Source: an uncultured Eubacteriales bacterium (GTDB lineage: Bacteria; Bacillota; Clostridia; Monoglobales; Monoglobaceae). Taken from it: DNA of 9,055 nucleotides. The translations under genes and the position numbers were made by a program. The notes under the pieces are model-generated. The model saw nothing but the letters and a program-made list of their open reading frames with translations, made no database searches and had not been told where the DNA came from. This document shows, piece after piece, positions 1 to 6,211 of this stretch. The stretch spans positions 1-9,055 of the forward strand of contig URZD01000082.1 of the NCBI GenBank assembly GCA_900552305.1, read 5' to 3'. The first letter of the stretch is position 1. Every line of letters starts with the position of its first letter.

Positions 1-2517
1 ATTGCCGCCGTTTGCGTCGAGATCGTTAAAATCAGCGTCGCGATTGCCGTCCGCACCGCCGAAATCCGCATCGGCGTCATCTTCATGTGACGGCAGCGAA
101 AGACCTTGGTTTATATTGCCGGAATCGACCATTGCGTTTACGTCGCCCTTGATTACGCCGTGGATTTCCGCGTCAACCAAACCGGAAATATGACCGCGGA
201 CTCTGCCGTTGACAAATACCGTACCGGTGGAGCGGTGAATAAGGTCGGGCTTTTTGATGCTGAACGAGGTCTTTTCTATAATAGTATCGCCAAGCAGCAA
301 AATCTGCGGCAGAACGCACATTACAAGGACAATCGAAATTGTCGTGCCGCGGCCGAGACACTGACCCATTGCGGAGATAACTCCGTTGGTCGAGATAAAG
401 CCGATAAGGAATCCCGCCGCAACCAGTATTGTACCCGAGGTGATGATTGTCGGGAAGGACTGGTTAAGCGCCGTGATTATCGCCTTGTTTATCGGCATTT
501 CGCGTTTAAGCTCGGAATATCGGTTGGATATTACAATGGCGTAGTCGATGTTTGCGCCCATCTGTATGGCGTTGACTATAAGGTAGCCGAGGAAGAACAG
601 CTTTGAGCCGGTAAGGTACGGGAACGAGAAGTTTATCCATATACTGCCCTGTATTATCGCGATAAGCAGAATCGGCAGACCCGCCGACATGAACGTAAAC
701 AGAAGAACTATGATTACGAATACCGCCGACAGTACGCTGATAAGAACGTTATCCTGCGAGAACGAGGACGCAAGGTCGTAATCGTTCATTGAATTTCCGA
801 CAAGATATACGTCCTTTTGATAGTATTTTCCTATAATCTCGTGCATTTTATCAAGGAACGCAAAGGTTTCCTCGCCCTCCTCGGGAAGGCTGAGGTTTAT
901 TACTATTCTGGAATATTTGTCGCTTTGCAGCTGCTTTTTTGCGTCAACTATGGTGTCGTGAATTTCGTTTATATCGTCCGTTTTCTCTTTGTCAAAGCTG
1001 ATATAGCCCTCTGCAAGCTCCTTGTGCAGAAATTCAAGGCTGTCGATAAGCGGTATCGTGTAGGAGTCAAGATTGTTGATGATATGACCGTAGCTTTCAT
1101 TGTCCGCGGCATATGCGGCATAAAGCAGCTTTGCCGCGCTGTAGTCAACCTCCGCAAGCTCGGAAAATTCGCGCGGGTTCAGCTTATCGGTCAGCATATA
1201 GCCGTCCATAGCCTCGCTGTTGGCAAGACCTGTTATGCTGTCGATTTCGTCATAGCTGTCCAGCTCGGCAATCAGCCGCGCCTCTTTATCGTAATTTCCC
1301 GCGGGAACTATGACCGCAAGAGTATTGTTGCGCTTAAATACCGAGCGGATTTTGTCCCGCGTTATCTGATATTCGTTTTTGCGGAAGGTGGAAAGGTCGG
1401 TCTGACCGTATGCGTACGGACACATATTGGAGAAGAATGCGCCCGCAACCGCAACAACCACAAAAATCGGCGGAAGTATGTATTTTGTCTTTATAACCGC
1501 CTTGCCGAGCATATTTATCTCCGGAACAAAGTTTTTGTGGACCGTCTTTTCCATGTATTTGCTGAACACAACCAAAAGTCCGGGCATGAGCGTAAATACG
1601 CTGAGAAGCGACATGAATATCGCCTTGACCATAACTATTGAAAGGTCGCGGCCTATTCCGAAGTGCATTACCATAAGCGCAAGCAGACCGGAAATAGTTG
1701 TAAGGCTGCTGGAGGAAATCTCGATAATCGCCTTGCTGAGTGCGGTAATCGCCGCCTCGCGCACAGGCATTATCTCGCGTTCCTCCGTGAAACGGTGGCA
1801 AAGAATTATCGCATAGTCAATCGCGAGCGCAAGCTGCAGTACGACAGCAACCGAGTTGGATATGAACGAAATCCTACCGAGCATAAAGTTTGTACCCTTG
1901 TTAAGCAGCGCCGCCGCGATAAAGGTTATAAGCAGCACAGGCACCTCCGCATACGAGCGCGAAGTGAACAGAAGTACAAGCGTGATGATAACCGCGGCGA
2001 TACAGAGAATGATGTTCATATCGCCGTTCAAAGAATCCGTTGAGGAGTCGCCGACCTCGCTTGAAACGTATGTATCGTAGTCCTTCAGCTTTTCCTTGAT
2101 TTTGTTCAGCGCGTCATGTGAGATTTGGTCATCGGTCGTTCCGTCAAAGGTCACGCTGAGGAGCGCGGAAGCCTTGTTCATGTGGTCGGTGCTGTCGTCA
2201 AAATCCACCTTTGAAACGCCCTTGACATTTTCGATTTCGTCAGAAAGGTCAAGCGCCCTGTCATAGGATATGTTTGAAATCATTATGTCAGCGGTCGCAT
2301 ATGTAATAAATTCTCTGTCCATAACGTCAAGACCGCGCCGCGTTTCGGTGTTTTCGTCAAGGTATTTGGAGATGTCGTTCTCTACCTCGACCCAGTTTGA
2401 CGAAACAAGTGAGAAAATACATAAAATTGCGAAAATCAGGAAGAAAAGATTTCGCTTGTCAACAATAAATGTCGCAACAGAAGTCATAAAATTTTTGGTT
2501 TCTTTTTTTTCTGCCAT
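1..2517 (-). CDS. RND/MMPL-family transporter, C-terminus off the left edge
   Basis: This is a large inner-membrane transporter of the RND superfamily, MMPL branch, which uses the proton gradient to export lipids, drugs or other hydrophobic compounds. The visible part is 839 codons with no stop before the edge. The layout is the RND duplication: TM1 at about residues 23-39, an extracytoplasmic domain at 40-163, helices at about 165-318 and 344-364, a second extracytoplasmic domain at about 366-588, then helices at about 591-744. Each half carries the Asp-Tyr pair of MMPL proton relays: D234-Y235 in ALAIDYAII and D658-Y659 in GANIDYAIV. The start is the ATG at 2517-2515, with AAGGA 8 nt upstream. 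After residue 750 there is an odd soluble tail with Gly/Val-rich short repeats and then Asp/Gly-rich sequence. A TetR gene diverges from it, so repression by that protein is likely. The substrate cannot be read from sequence. Confidence 0.93.
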   Translation of the reverse strand, partial: MAEKKETKNFMTSVATFIVDKRNLFFLIFAILCIFSLVSSNWVEVENDISKYLDENTETRRGLDVMDREFITYATADIMISNISYDRALDLSDEIENVKGVSKVDFDDSTDHMNKASALLSVTFDGTTDDQISHDALNKIKEKLKDYDTYVSSEVGDSSTDSLNGDMNIILCIAAVIITLVLLFTSRSYAEVPVLLITFIAAALLNKGTNFMLGRISFISNSVAVVLQLALAIDYAIILCHRFTEEREIMPVREAAITALSKAIIEISSSSLTTISGLLALMVMHFGIGRDLSIVMVKAIFMSLLSVFTLMPGLLVVFSKYMEKTVHKNFVPEINMLGKAVIKTKYILPPIFVVVAVAGAFFSNMCPYAYGQTDLSTFRKNEYQITRDKIRSVFKRNNTLAVIVPAGNYDKEARLIAELDSYDEIDSITGLANSEAMDGYMLTDKLNPREFSELAEVDYSAAKLLYAAYAADNESYGHIINNLDSYTIPLIDSLEFLHKELAEGYISFDKEKTDDINEIHDTIVDAKKQLQSDKYSRIVINLSLPEEGEETFAFLDKMHEIIGKYYQKDVYLVGNSMNDYDLASSFSQDNVLISVLSAVFVIIVLLFTFMSAGLPILLIAIIQGSIWINFSFPYLTGSKLFFLGYLIVNAIQMGANIDYAIVISNRYSELKREMPINKAIITALNQSFPTIITSGTILVAAGFLIGFISTNGVISAMGQCLGRGTTISIVLVMCVLPQILLLGDTIIEKTSFSIKKPDLIHRSTGTVFVNGRVRGHISGLVDAEIHGVIKGDVNAMVDSGNINQGLSLPSHEDDADADFGGADGNRDADFNDLDANGGN

Positions 2518-2575
2518 GTCTACCGTCCTTTTCCTAAAAATTCTATATTATGATTTGTTTTTTGCCTGATACTCT

Positions 2576-2604
2576 ATTATATATTCACGGGCGATTTTTT
2601 TCAA
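2576..2604 (-). promoter_or_regulatory. Promoter of the MMPL transporter gene
   Basis: Read on the minus strand, TTGAAA (2604-2599) lies exactly 17 nt before TATAAT (2581-2576), a near-consensus sigma-A promoter. Transcription would begin near 2569, giving a leader of about 50 nt before the ATG at 2517. Confidence 0.75.
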
Positions 2605-2607
2605 TAT

Positions 2608-2625
2608 ACATTTTAAAAAAAATGT
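2608..2625. promoter_or_regulatory. Candidate operator between divergent promoters
   Basis: A perfect inverted repeat, ACATTTT-AAAA-AAAATGT (7-4-7), lies 3 nt upstream of the transporter -35 box and about 30 nt from the regulator -35 box. Size and position suit a TetR-family operator acting on one or both promoters. The surroundings are very AT-rich, so chance is a real alternative. Confidence 0.35.
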
Positions 2626-2656
2626 CACAAAAAATGCAAAAATTTTCGTTAAACAC

Positions 2657-2685
2657 TGGACGGAGGGGATAAAATTTGATACAAT
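2657..2685 (+). promoter_or_regulatory. Promoter of the tetR-trmB operon
   Basis: TGGACG (2657-2662, 4 of 6 matches to the -35 consensus) is followed after 17 nt by TACAAT (2680-2685). A TG at 2677-2678 makes an extended -10 element. The start point near 2692 leaves a leader of about 37 nt before the regulator ATG. Confidence 0.6.
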
Positions 2686-2728
2686 ATAGAAATACAGTAG
2701 CTCAAAATTCATAAATCGGAGGCGGAAT

Positions 2729-3346
2729 ATGAACAGAGAGGGCGCATCGGAGCGCATGAAGGGCAGGTTTGCGGACGAGCTGAAGGAGCTTATGAAAAGG
2801 AAACCTCTCGATAAAATATCGATACGGGAGCTGACGGACGGCTGCGGGGTAAACCGCCAGACGTTTTACTATCATTTCGCGGATATATACGATTTGGTAA
2901 AGTGGATGTACAGCCGCGAGGTTGTTGAGCTGATAGAAAACCAAAAAACGGCGGACACATGGAAGGAGTCGTTTTGCATTGTGTTCCGTTATCTGGACGA
3001 AAACAGGAGCGTATGCAGGTGTACTCTTGATTCGCGCGGGTATAGGCACCTTAAACGGTTTTTCTACGATGTGCTTTGCAGCGTTGTAAGGCAGTACATA
3101 GGTTTTTTTATCGGCGGGCGGGAAACCGATACGGAAATGCTTGAATTTACCGTGCATTTTTACGCGCTGTCGCTCGGCGCGGTACTGGAAAATTATATGG
3201 GCGACGATTGCCGATACACGTCGGAGCAGCTGATAAAATATCTTGAACGTATAATAGAAATAAGAAGAAACGCGCTTGTGGAAACAGGGTATGCGGAGTG
3301 GATACCCGATATAAAGGACAAGGAATTTTTGAACGGGAAGGCTTGA
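2729..3346 (+). CDS. TetR/AcrR-family transcriptional regulator
   Basis: A 205-residue one-component regulator. The N-terminal TetR DNA-binding domain covers about residues 10-58, with the helix-turn-helix at 28-52: IRELTDGCGVNRQTFYYHF shows the usual T/S-FYYHF recognition-helix ending. The rest (about 60-190) is all-helical, as in TetR ligand-binding and dimerisation domains, and resembles the DhaS-type C-terminal class; the ligand is not predictable. Length is normal for the family. The start is fixed by GGAGG at 2718-2722, 6 nt before the ATG. It is transcribed away from the MMPL pump gene across a ~210-nt region containing both promoters, so it probably represses the pump and perhaps itself. 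It lies 5 nt upstream of trmB and is likely co-transcribed with it, which would tie a housekeeping tRNA enzyme to the same promoter. Confidence 0.9.
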   Translation: MNREGASERMKGRFADELKELMKRKPLDKISIRELTDGCGVNRQTFYYHFADIYDLVKWMYSREVVELIENQKTADTWKESFCIVFRYLDENRSVCRCTLDSRGYRHLKRFFYDVLCSVVRQYIGFFIGGRETDTEMLEFTVHFYALSLGAVLENYMGDDCRYTSEQLIKYLERIIEIRRNALVETGYAEWIPDIKDKEFLNGKA

Positions 3347-3351
3347 AAAAT

Positions 3352-3993
3352 ATGCGTATGAGAAAAAAGAAACACAGGGACGAAAGACTGGAGCAGTGCT
3401 ACAGTCTTATGCTTGACGATATTATGGATTACAAAAACGATATTAAGGCGGTTTTCGGGAACGACAAGCCGCTGCATATCGAGATAGGCTGCGGAAAAGG
3501 CGGATTTATACTCGGAACTGCTGAGAAAAATCCCGATATAAATTATATTGCGTTTGAAAAAAATCTTGACGTGCTTGTCCTTGCAATGGAGAAGGTCAGA
3601 GCTGCGGGACTTGAAAACGTGAGGTTTGCGGCGGGTGACGCGGAAATTTTGGGGCAGCTTGAAACGAAAACAAAGGCGGACAGGATATACATAAACTTCT
3701 GCGACCCGTGGAAAAAGCACAGACACAGAAAAAGGCGGCTTACGCATAAGCGGTTTCTGAAAATTTACAAAGGAATACTTGCTGAGGGCGGCGAGATACA
3801 TTTCAAAACCGACAATGCCGCGCTGTTTGAGTTTTCGCTCAACTCGTTTGCGGATTTTGATATGCGGCTGAAAAATATTACCCTCGACCTGCATAACAGC
3901 GGATTCGAGGGCAATGTAATGACAGAGTATGAGCGGCTGTTTTCCGAAAAGGGTCAGCCGATATACCGATGCGAGGCAAGGTTCCGCGCATAG
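3352..3993 (+). CDS. trmB: tRNA (guanine-N7-)-methyltransferase
   Basis: TrmB uses S-adenosylmethionine to methylate N7 of G46 in the variable loop of tRNAs. The protein has 213 residues, the usual length for Firmicutes. Recognisable elements are the SAM-binding IEIGCGKGGF (43-52), the acidic residue after strand 2 in AFEKN (67-71), GDAE (95-98), the catalytic/tRNA-binding NFCDPW with RRLTHKRFL (115-136), FKTDN (151-155) and TEYE (191-194), followed by the C-terminal PIYRCEA. The family usually has Pro after DPW; here it is Lys. I chose ATG 3352 (MRMRKK) because it matches the usual Firmicutes N-terminus and has GGGAAGG at 3335-3341. An in-frame ATG at 3298 would overlap the end of the TetR gene by 49 nt and is unlikely. 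ATG 3358 is a close alternative. Confidence 0.95.
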   Translation: MRMRKKKHRDERLEQCYSLMLDDIMDYKNDIKAVFGNDKPLHIEIGCGKGGFILGTAEKNPDINYIAFEKNLDVLVLAMEKVRAAGLENVRFAAGDAEILGQLETKTKADRIYINFCDPWKKHRHRKRRLTHKRFLKIYKGILAEGGEIHFKTDNAALFEFSLNSFADFDMRLKNITLDLHNSGFEGNVMTEYERLFSEKGQPIYRCEARFRA

Positions 3994-4022
3994 GCAAACG
4001 GGAGCTGAAACCAAAAGAGAGT

Positions 4023-4124
4023 AATCCGTGTCCGGATTTTAGGAACCGGATTATTCACTCCAAGACAGCGCCGCAGGCTGCGGCGCTTGCGGCAGCCTGC
4101 ACCGCGTATTCGCAATAAACGCGG
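4023..4124. terminator. Hairpin cluster between convergent genes, probable terminator region
   Basis: Three hairpins lie between the converging trmB and membrane-protein genes. AATCCG/CGGATT (4023-4028/4033-4038) runs into a short T4 tract. AGCGCCGC/GCGGCGCT (4067-4074/4080-4087) has a 5-nt loop. CCGCGT/ACGCGG (4102-4107/4119-4124) lies nearest the minus-strand stop. None has a long T tract, so termination strength is uncertain, but the position fits a two-way terminator. Competing pairings exist: TCCGG 4031-4035 with CCGGA 4046-4050, and GCAGGCTGC 4073-4081 with GCAGCCTGC 4092-4100. Confidence 0.45.
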
Positions 4125-4133
4125 CGCTATGCC

Positions 4134-4601
4134 TTAATAATCTCCGTAGCCGCGGTATCTGTCGGATTCGCGCCGCTCCCTTGTGTGGAACAGATATGTA
4201 AGAAATATTACAGCAACCGAAACAATGTGCGCAACCGTCATGGAAAAGGTTTGCGAAACGGTTACAGGCTCTAAAAACCTTGTCGGCAGAAACAGATAGT
4301 TGTAAATTCCGCTAAGCCTTAACGCATACAGACCGACGGCGCAGACAAGATAAACGCCGTAGGCGGCAAGGGCGGGAACAAAGTATTCCGACGCTTTGCT
4401 GCAATAGGCTGCAAGACTGCGGCAGAAAAATACATGAAGTCCCTGAAAAACAAGCAGTGACGCGCAAAGCAGAAGAAAGTGCGCAATCGGCTGTGTAGCC
4501 GAATTTACACGGTCGGTCAGTGCAAGAAATACTACCGAACAGATAATGCTTGACGCGATAAGCTTTGAAAGATGCGTGACGGTGTTTTTGAATACTTCCA
4601 T
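4134..4601 (-). CDS. Hypothetical four-helix membrane protein
   Basis: I do not recognise this 155-residue protein. It has four predicted membrane helices at about 13-30, 38-59, 73-95 and 118-138, with short loops. The C-terminal tail (139-155) is rich in Arg, Asp and Tyr and probably cytoplasmic. There is no signal peptide or catalytic motif I can name. The start is the ATG at 4601-4599, with a G-rich GGGGGG SD about 10 nt upstream and a plausible promoter further up. It stands alone, converging on trmB and diverging from infC, so the context suggests no function. The hydrophobic pattern, SD and promoter argue that it is a real gene. Confidence 0.75.
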   Translation of the reverse strand: MEVFKNTVTHLSKLIASSIICSVVFLALTDRVNSATQPIAHFLLLCASLLVFQGLHVFFCRSLAAYCSKASEYFVPALAAYGVYLVCAVGLYALRLSGIYNYLFLPTRFLEPVTVSQTFSMTVAHIVSVAVIFLTYLFHTRERRESDRYRGYGDY

Positions 4602-4655
4602 TTTATGCTATCCCCCCGAATTTTATAAAAAGCACAGACATTGCTGTTATATTTT

Positions 4656-4684
4656 ATGATAACACCGCGAAAATATTAAATCAA
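4656..4684 (-). promoter_or_regulatory. Promoter of the four-helix membrane protein gene
   Basis: On the minus strand, TTGATT (4684-4679) precedes TATCAT (4661-4656) by 17 nt, close to the sigma-A consensus. Transcription would start near 4649, giving a leader of about 48 nt. Confidence 0.5.
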
Positions 4685-4756
4685 TCACAAAAATAAATGA
4701 AATTATTTTTAAAATATAGTAAAATAATACAAAAAGAAAAAAGTGAAAAAACAGTA

Positions 4757-4785
4757 TTGACAAAAAAAAATTACTGTGGTAAAAT
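4757..4785 (+). promoter_or_regulatory. Promoter of the infC-rpmI-rplT operon
   Basis: TTGACA (4757-4762) matches the -35 consensus exactly and is followed after 17 nt by TAAAAT (4780-4785). The A-rich stretch upstream (about 4685-4750) resembles an UP element. The start near 4792 gives a leader of about 137 nt before infC, long enough for attenuation. This is the strongest promoter in the window, as expected for ribosomal protein genes. Confidence 0.85.
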
Positions 4786-4791
4786 TGTATT

Positions 4792-4928
4792 GCAAAGCAG
4801 AAGAAGCCGCTTCTCCCCTTCGCTTACGGCAAAAGGGTAAAATAATAATGTTTACGGAGTGCGGGGCTTTTTATGCTGCCGCACTTTTTTCGTTTGAGAA
4901 GTGCAATTTTTTCGGGAGGTGCTTAAAC
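4792..4928 (+). promoter_or_regulatory. infC leader with attenuator (L20-leader type)
   Basis: The leader contains an intrinsic terminator: AGTGCGG (4858-4864) pairs with CCGCACT (4879-4885), followed at once by a T tract to 4890. A second hairpin uses part of the same right arm: GCACTT (4881-4886) with AAGTGC (4899-4904), followed by AATTTTTT to 4912. The two cannot form together. Upstream, AGAAG/CTTCT forms a small hairpin near 4802-4814, and CTCCC (4813-4817) could pair with GGGAG (4914-4918) of the infC SD. In Bacillus subtilis, L20 represses this operon through a leader terminator; position and contents here fit that scheme, though I cannot confirm a match to the Rfam L20 leader model. 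Confidence 0.65.
4858..4890 (+). terminator. Leader terminator (attenuator) before infC
   Basis: A 7-bp stem, AGTGCGG/CCGCACT, with a 14-nt loop is directly followed by a T6 run (4885-4890). This is a standard intrinsic terminator placed between the infC promoter and its SD, so readthrough must be controlled for the operon to be expressed. Confidence 0.7.
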
Positions 4929-5444
4929 ATAGCTAAGCAAGAGTTGTTAATCAATGAGGAAATCAGAGACAAAGAGGTCCGCCTGATAGGCGCCGACGGG
5001 TCACAGCTCGGTGTCGTTTCCAACAAGCAGGCACAGGAGCTTGCCGAAGCGCAAAATCTTGATTTGGTTAAGATTGCGCCGCAGGCAAAGCCGCCGGTGT
5101 GCAAGATTATGGACTACGGCAAACACAAGTTTGAGCTGGCGAAGAAGGAAAAAGAGGCAAAGAAGAACCAAAAGACGGCAAGCGTCAAGGAGGTTCGTCT
5201 GAGTCCGAACATTGACGACCATGACTTTGAAACAAAGGTCAACCAGGGAATCAAGTTCCTGAAGGCGGGCGACAAGGTTAAGGTTTCCGTAAGATTCAGA
5301 GGCCGTGAAATCACACACAGCTCAATCGGCAAGGAGCTTTTGCTCAGAGTCGAGGAGGCTATGAGCGAATACGGACTTGTTGAAAAGGGTATTAAGCTCG
5401 AAGGAAGAAACATGGCTATGTTTGTTTCGCCCAAAAAGGCATAA
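4929..5444 (+). CDS. infC: Translation initiation factor IF-3, AUA start
   Basis: IF-3 binds the 30S subunit, prevents premature 50S joining and rejects non-canonical start codons and wrong initiator tRNAs. From the ATA at 4929 the protein has 171 residues, the normal size. The N domain (1 to about 65) includes the signature KPPVCKIMDYGKHKFE (54-69). A Lys-rich linker (66-83) follows, then the C domain with VKEVRLSPNIDDHDF (86-100), RFRGREITH (122-130) and EGRNMAMFVSPK (158-169). The start choice rests on GGGAGGTG at 4914-4921, 7-9 nt before ATA, and on alignment of AKQELLINEEIRDKEVRLI with other IF-3 N-termini. Rare starts such as AUU occur in infC of other bacteria and let IF-3 repress its own synthesis. 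An in-frame ATG at 4848 would add 27 residues read through the terminator hairpin, has no good SD, and is probably not used. It heads the rpmI-rplT operon. Confidence 0.96.
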   Translation: MAKQELLINEEIRDKEVRLIGADGSQLGVVSNKQAQELAEAQNLDLVKIAPQAKPPVCKIMDYGKHKFELAKKEKEAKKNQKTASVKEVRLSPNIDDHDFETKVNQGIKFLKAGDKVKVSVRFRGREITHSSIGKELLLRVEEAMSEYGLVEKGIKLEGRNMAMFVSPKKA

Positions 5445-5505
5445 AAAGCGGAGTTCACAGAGAACAATAATGCTTTAATCACATTTATGGAAGGAGAAAT
5501 TCGGA

Positions 5506-5703
5506 ATGCCTAAAATTAAGACACACAGAGGCGCTGCGAAACGTTTCGGAGTTACAAAAAACGGTAAAATCAAAAGAGGTAAGGCTTTCAGAAGCCATAT
5601 CCTGAACAAAAAGAGTACAAAGAGAAAAAGAAAGCTCAGAATGGGCGGATATCTTACATCTGCAAACTCTGCGGTAATCAGAAAGATGATTCCGTACAAA
5701 TAA
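5506..5703 (+). CDS. rpmI: 50S ribosomal protein L35
   Basis: A 65-residue, very basic protein of the large ribosomal subunit. It starts with the family signature PKIKTHRGAAKRF (2-14) and contains the typical KRGKAFRSHIL and KSTKRKRKLR stretches, ending in IRKMIPYK. Full length. The SD AAGGAG lies 11 nt before the ATG. It follows infC after 61 nt and precedes rplT, the conserved order in most bacteria. In the family it is an rRNA-binding component with no catalytic role. Confidence 0.98.
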   Translation: MPKIKTHRGAAKRFGVTKNGKIKRGKAFRSHILNKKSTKRKRKLRMGGYLTSANSAVIRKMIPYK

Positions 5704-5820
5704 GGCTTTGATTTGCAAAGCTGAGGTCGTTGCGCGTTTTGCGCGTCACGGACGAAAACGGCAGTCCGAGGGACTGCGGAAAATTTATTTTTGATTTTTG
5801 GATGAAAGGAGTCTTTACAG
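5704..5820 (+). promoter_or_regulatory. Structured rpmI-rplT spacer, possible regulatory element
   Basis: This 117-nt gap is long for rpmI-rplT and holds several inverted repeats: GCTTTG/CAAAGC (5705-5710/5716-5721), CGCG/CGCG (5733-5736/5742-5745) and GCAGTCC/GGACTGC (5761-5767/5771-5777, 3-nt loop). A competing pair, CGGAC/GTCCG (5749-5753/5764-5768), shares bases with the last. A T-rich stretch lies at about 5785-5800, and the rplT SD (AAAGGAG) at about 5806-5812. It could be an L20 binding site, an RNA processing site or a partial terminator. The sequence does not decide between these. Confidence 0.4.
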
Positions 5821-6165
5821 ATGGCAAGAGTTAAAGGTGCTATGCACACACGTAAAAGACGTAAAAAAATATTAAAATTAGCTAAAGGTTACAGAGGCGC
5901 AAAGAGCAAGCTTTTTAAGACAGCCAACCAGGCAGTTATGAAGTCGCTCACATACGCTTACCGCGACAGAAAACAGAAAAAGAGAAACTTCAGACAGCTG
6001 TGGATTGCGCGTATCAACGCTGCGGCTCGCATGAACGGAATCAGCTACAGCAAGTTCATGAACGGTCTGAAGAAGAACGGCATCGAAATCAACAGAAAGA
6101 TGCTTGCGGAGATTGCGGTTTCCGACCCGGCTGCTTTTACAAAGCTGGTTGAAAAAGTAAGATAA
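5821..6165 (+). CDS. rplT: 50S ribosomal protein L20
   Basis: L20 binds 23S rRNA early in large-subunit assembly and, in bacteria studied, also binds its own mRNA to repress the infC-rpmI-rplT operon. The 114 residues match the family (usually 115-119). The basic N-terminal extension MARVKGAMHTRKRRKKILKL is followed by the signature KGYRGAKSKLFKTANQAVMK (22-41), YRDRKQKKRNFRQLWIARIN (47-66) and ARMNGISYSKFMNGL (69-83). AAAGGAG stands about 8 nt before the ATG. The gene ends the operon; a strong terminator follows 18 nt after the stop. It is the likely effector for the leader structures upstream of infC. Confidence 0.98.
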   Translation: MARVKGAMHTRKRRKKILKLAKGYRGAKSKLFKTANQAVMKSLTYAYRDRKQKKRNFRQLWIARINAAARMNGISYSKFMNGLKKNGIEINRKMLAEIAVSDPAAFTKLVEKVR

Positions 6166-6183
6166 AATATTTTGCGTAAAAAA

Positions 6184-6211
6184 GTTATACCGCTTTGCGG
6201 TATAACTTTTT
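6184..6211 (+). terminator. Intrinsic terminator of the infC-rpmI-rplT operon
   Basis: A perfect 10-bp stem, GTTATACCGC/GCGGTATAAC, with a TTT loop is followed by T5 and preceded by an A tract (6178-6183). The A/T flanks extend the stem and would also allow termination on the opposite strand. It separates the ribosomal operon from the downstream genes. Confidence 0.92.

Noticed and set aside
817..1816. Plus-strand open frames of 274 and 129 codons
   Set aside because: They are antisense to the MMPL transporter, whose minus-strand reading shows conserved Asp-Tyr motifs and helices. The plus-strand proteins have no recognisable features or SD.
3298..3351. trmB starting at ATG 3298
   Set aside because: It would overlap the TetR gene by 49 nt and add residues not seen in TrmB proteins. 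ATG 3352 gives the standard N-terminus.
4776..4928. infC starting upstream at GTG 4776 or ATG 4848
   Set aside because: GTG 4776 falls inside the promoter, before the transcription start. ATG 4848 has only a weak SD-like sequence and would place the terminator hairpin in coding sequence. The IF-3 homology and the strong SD both point to ATA 4929.
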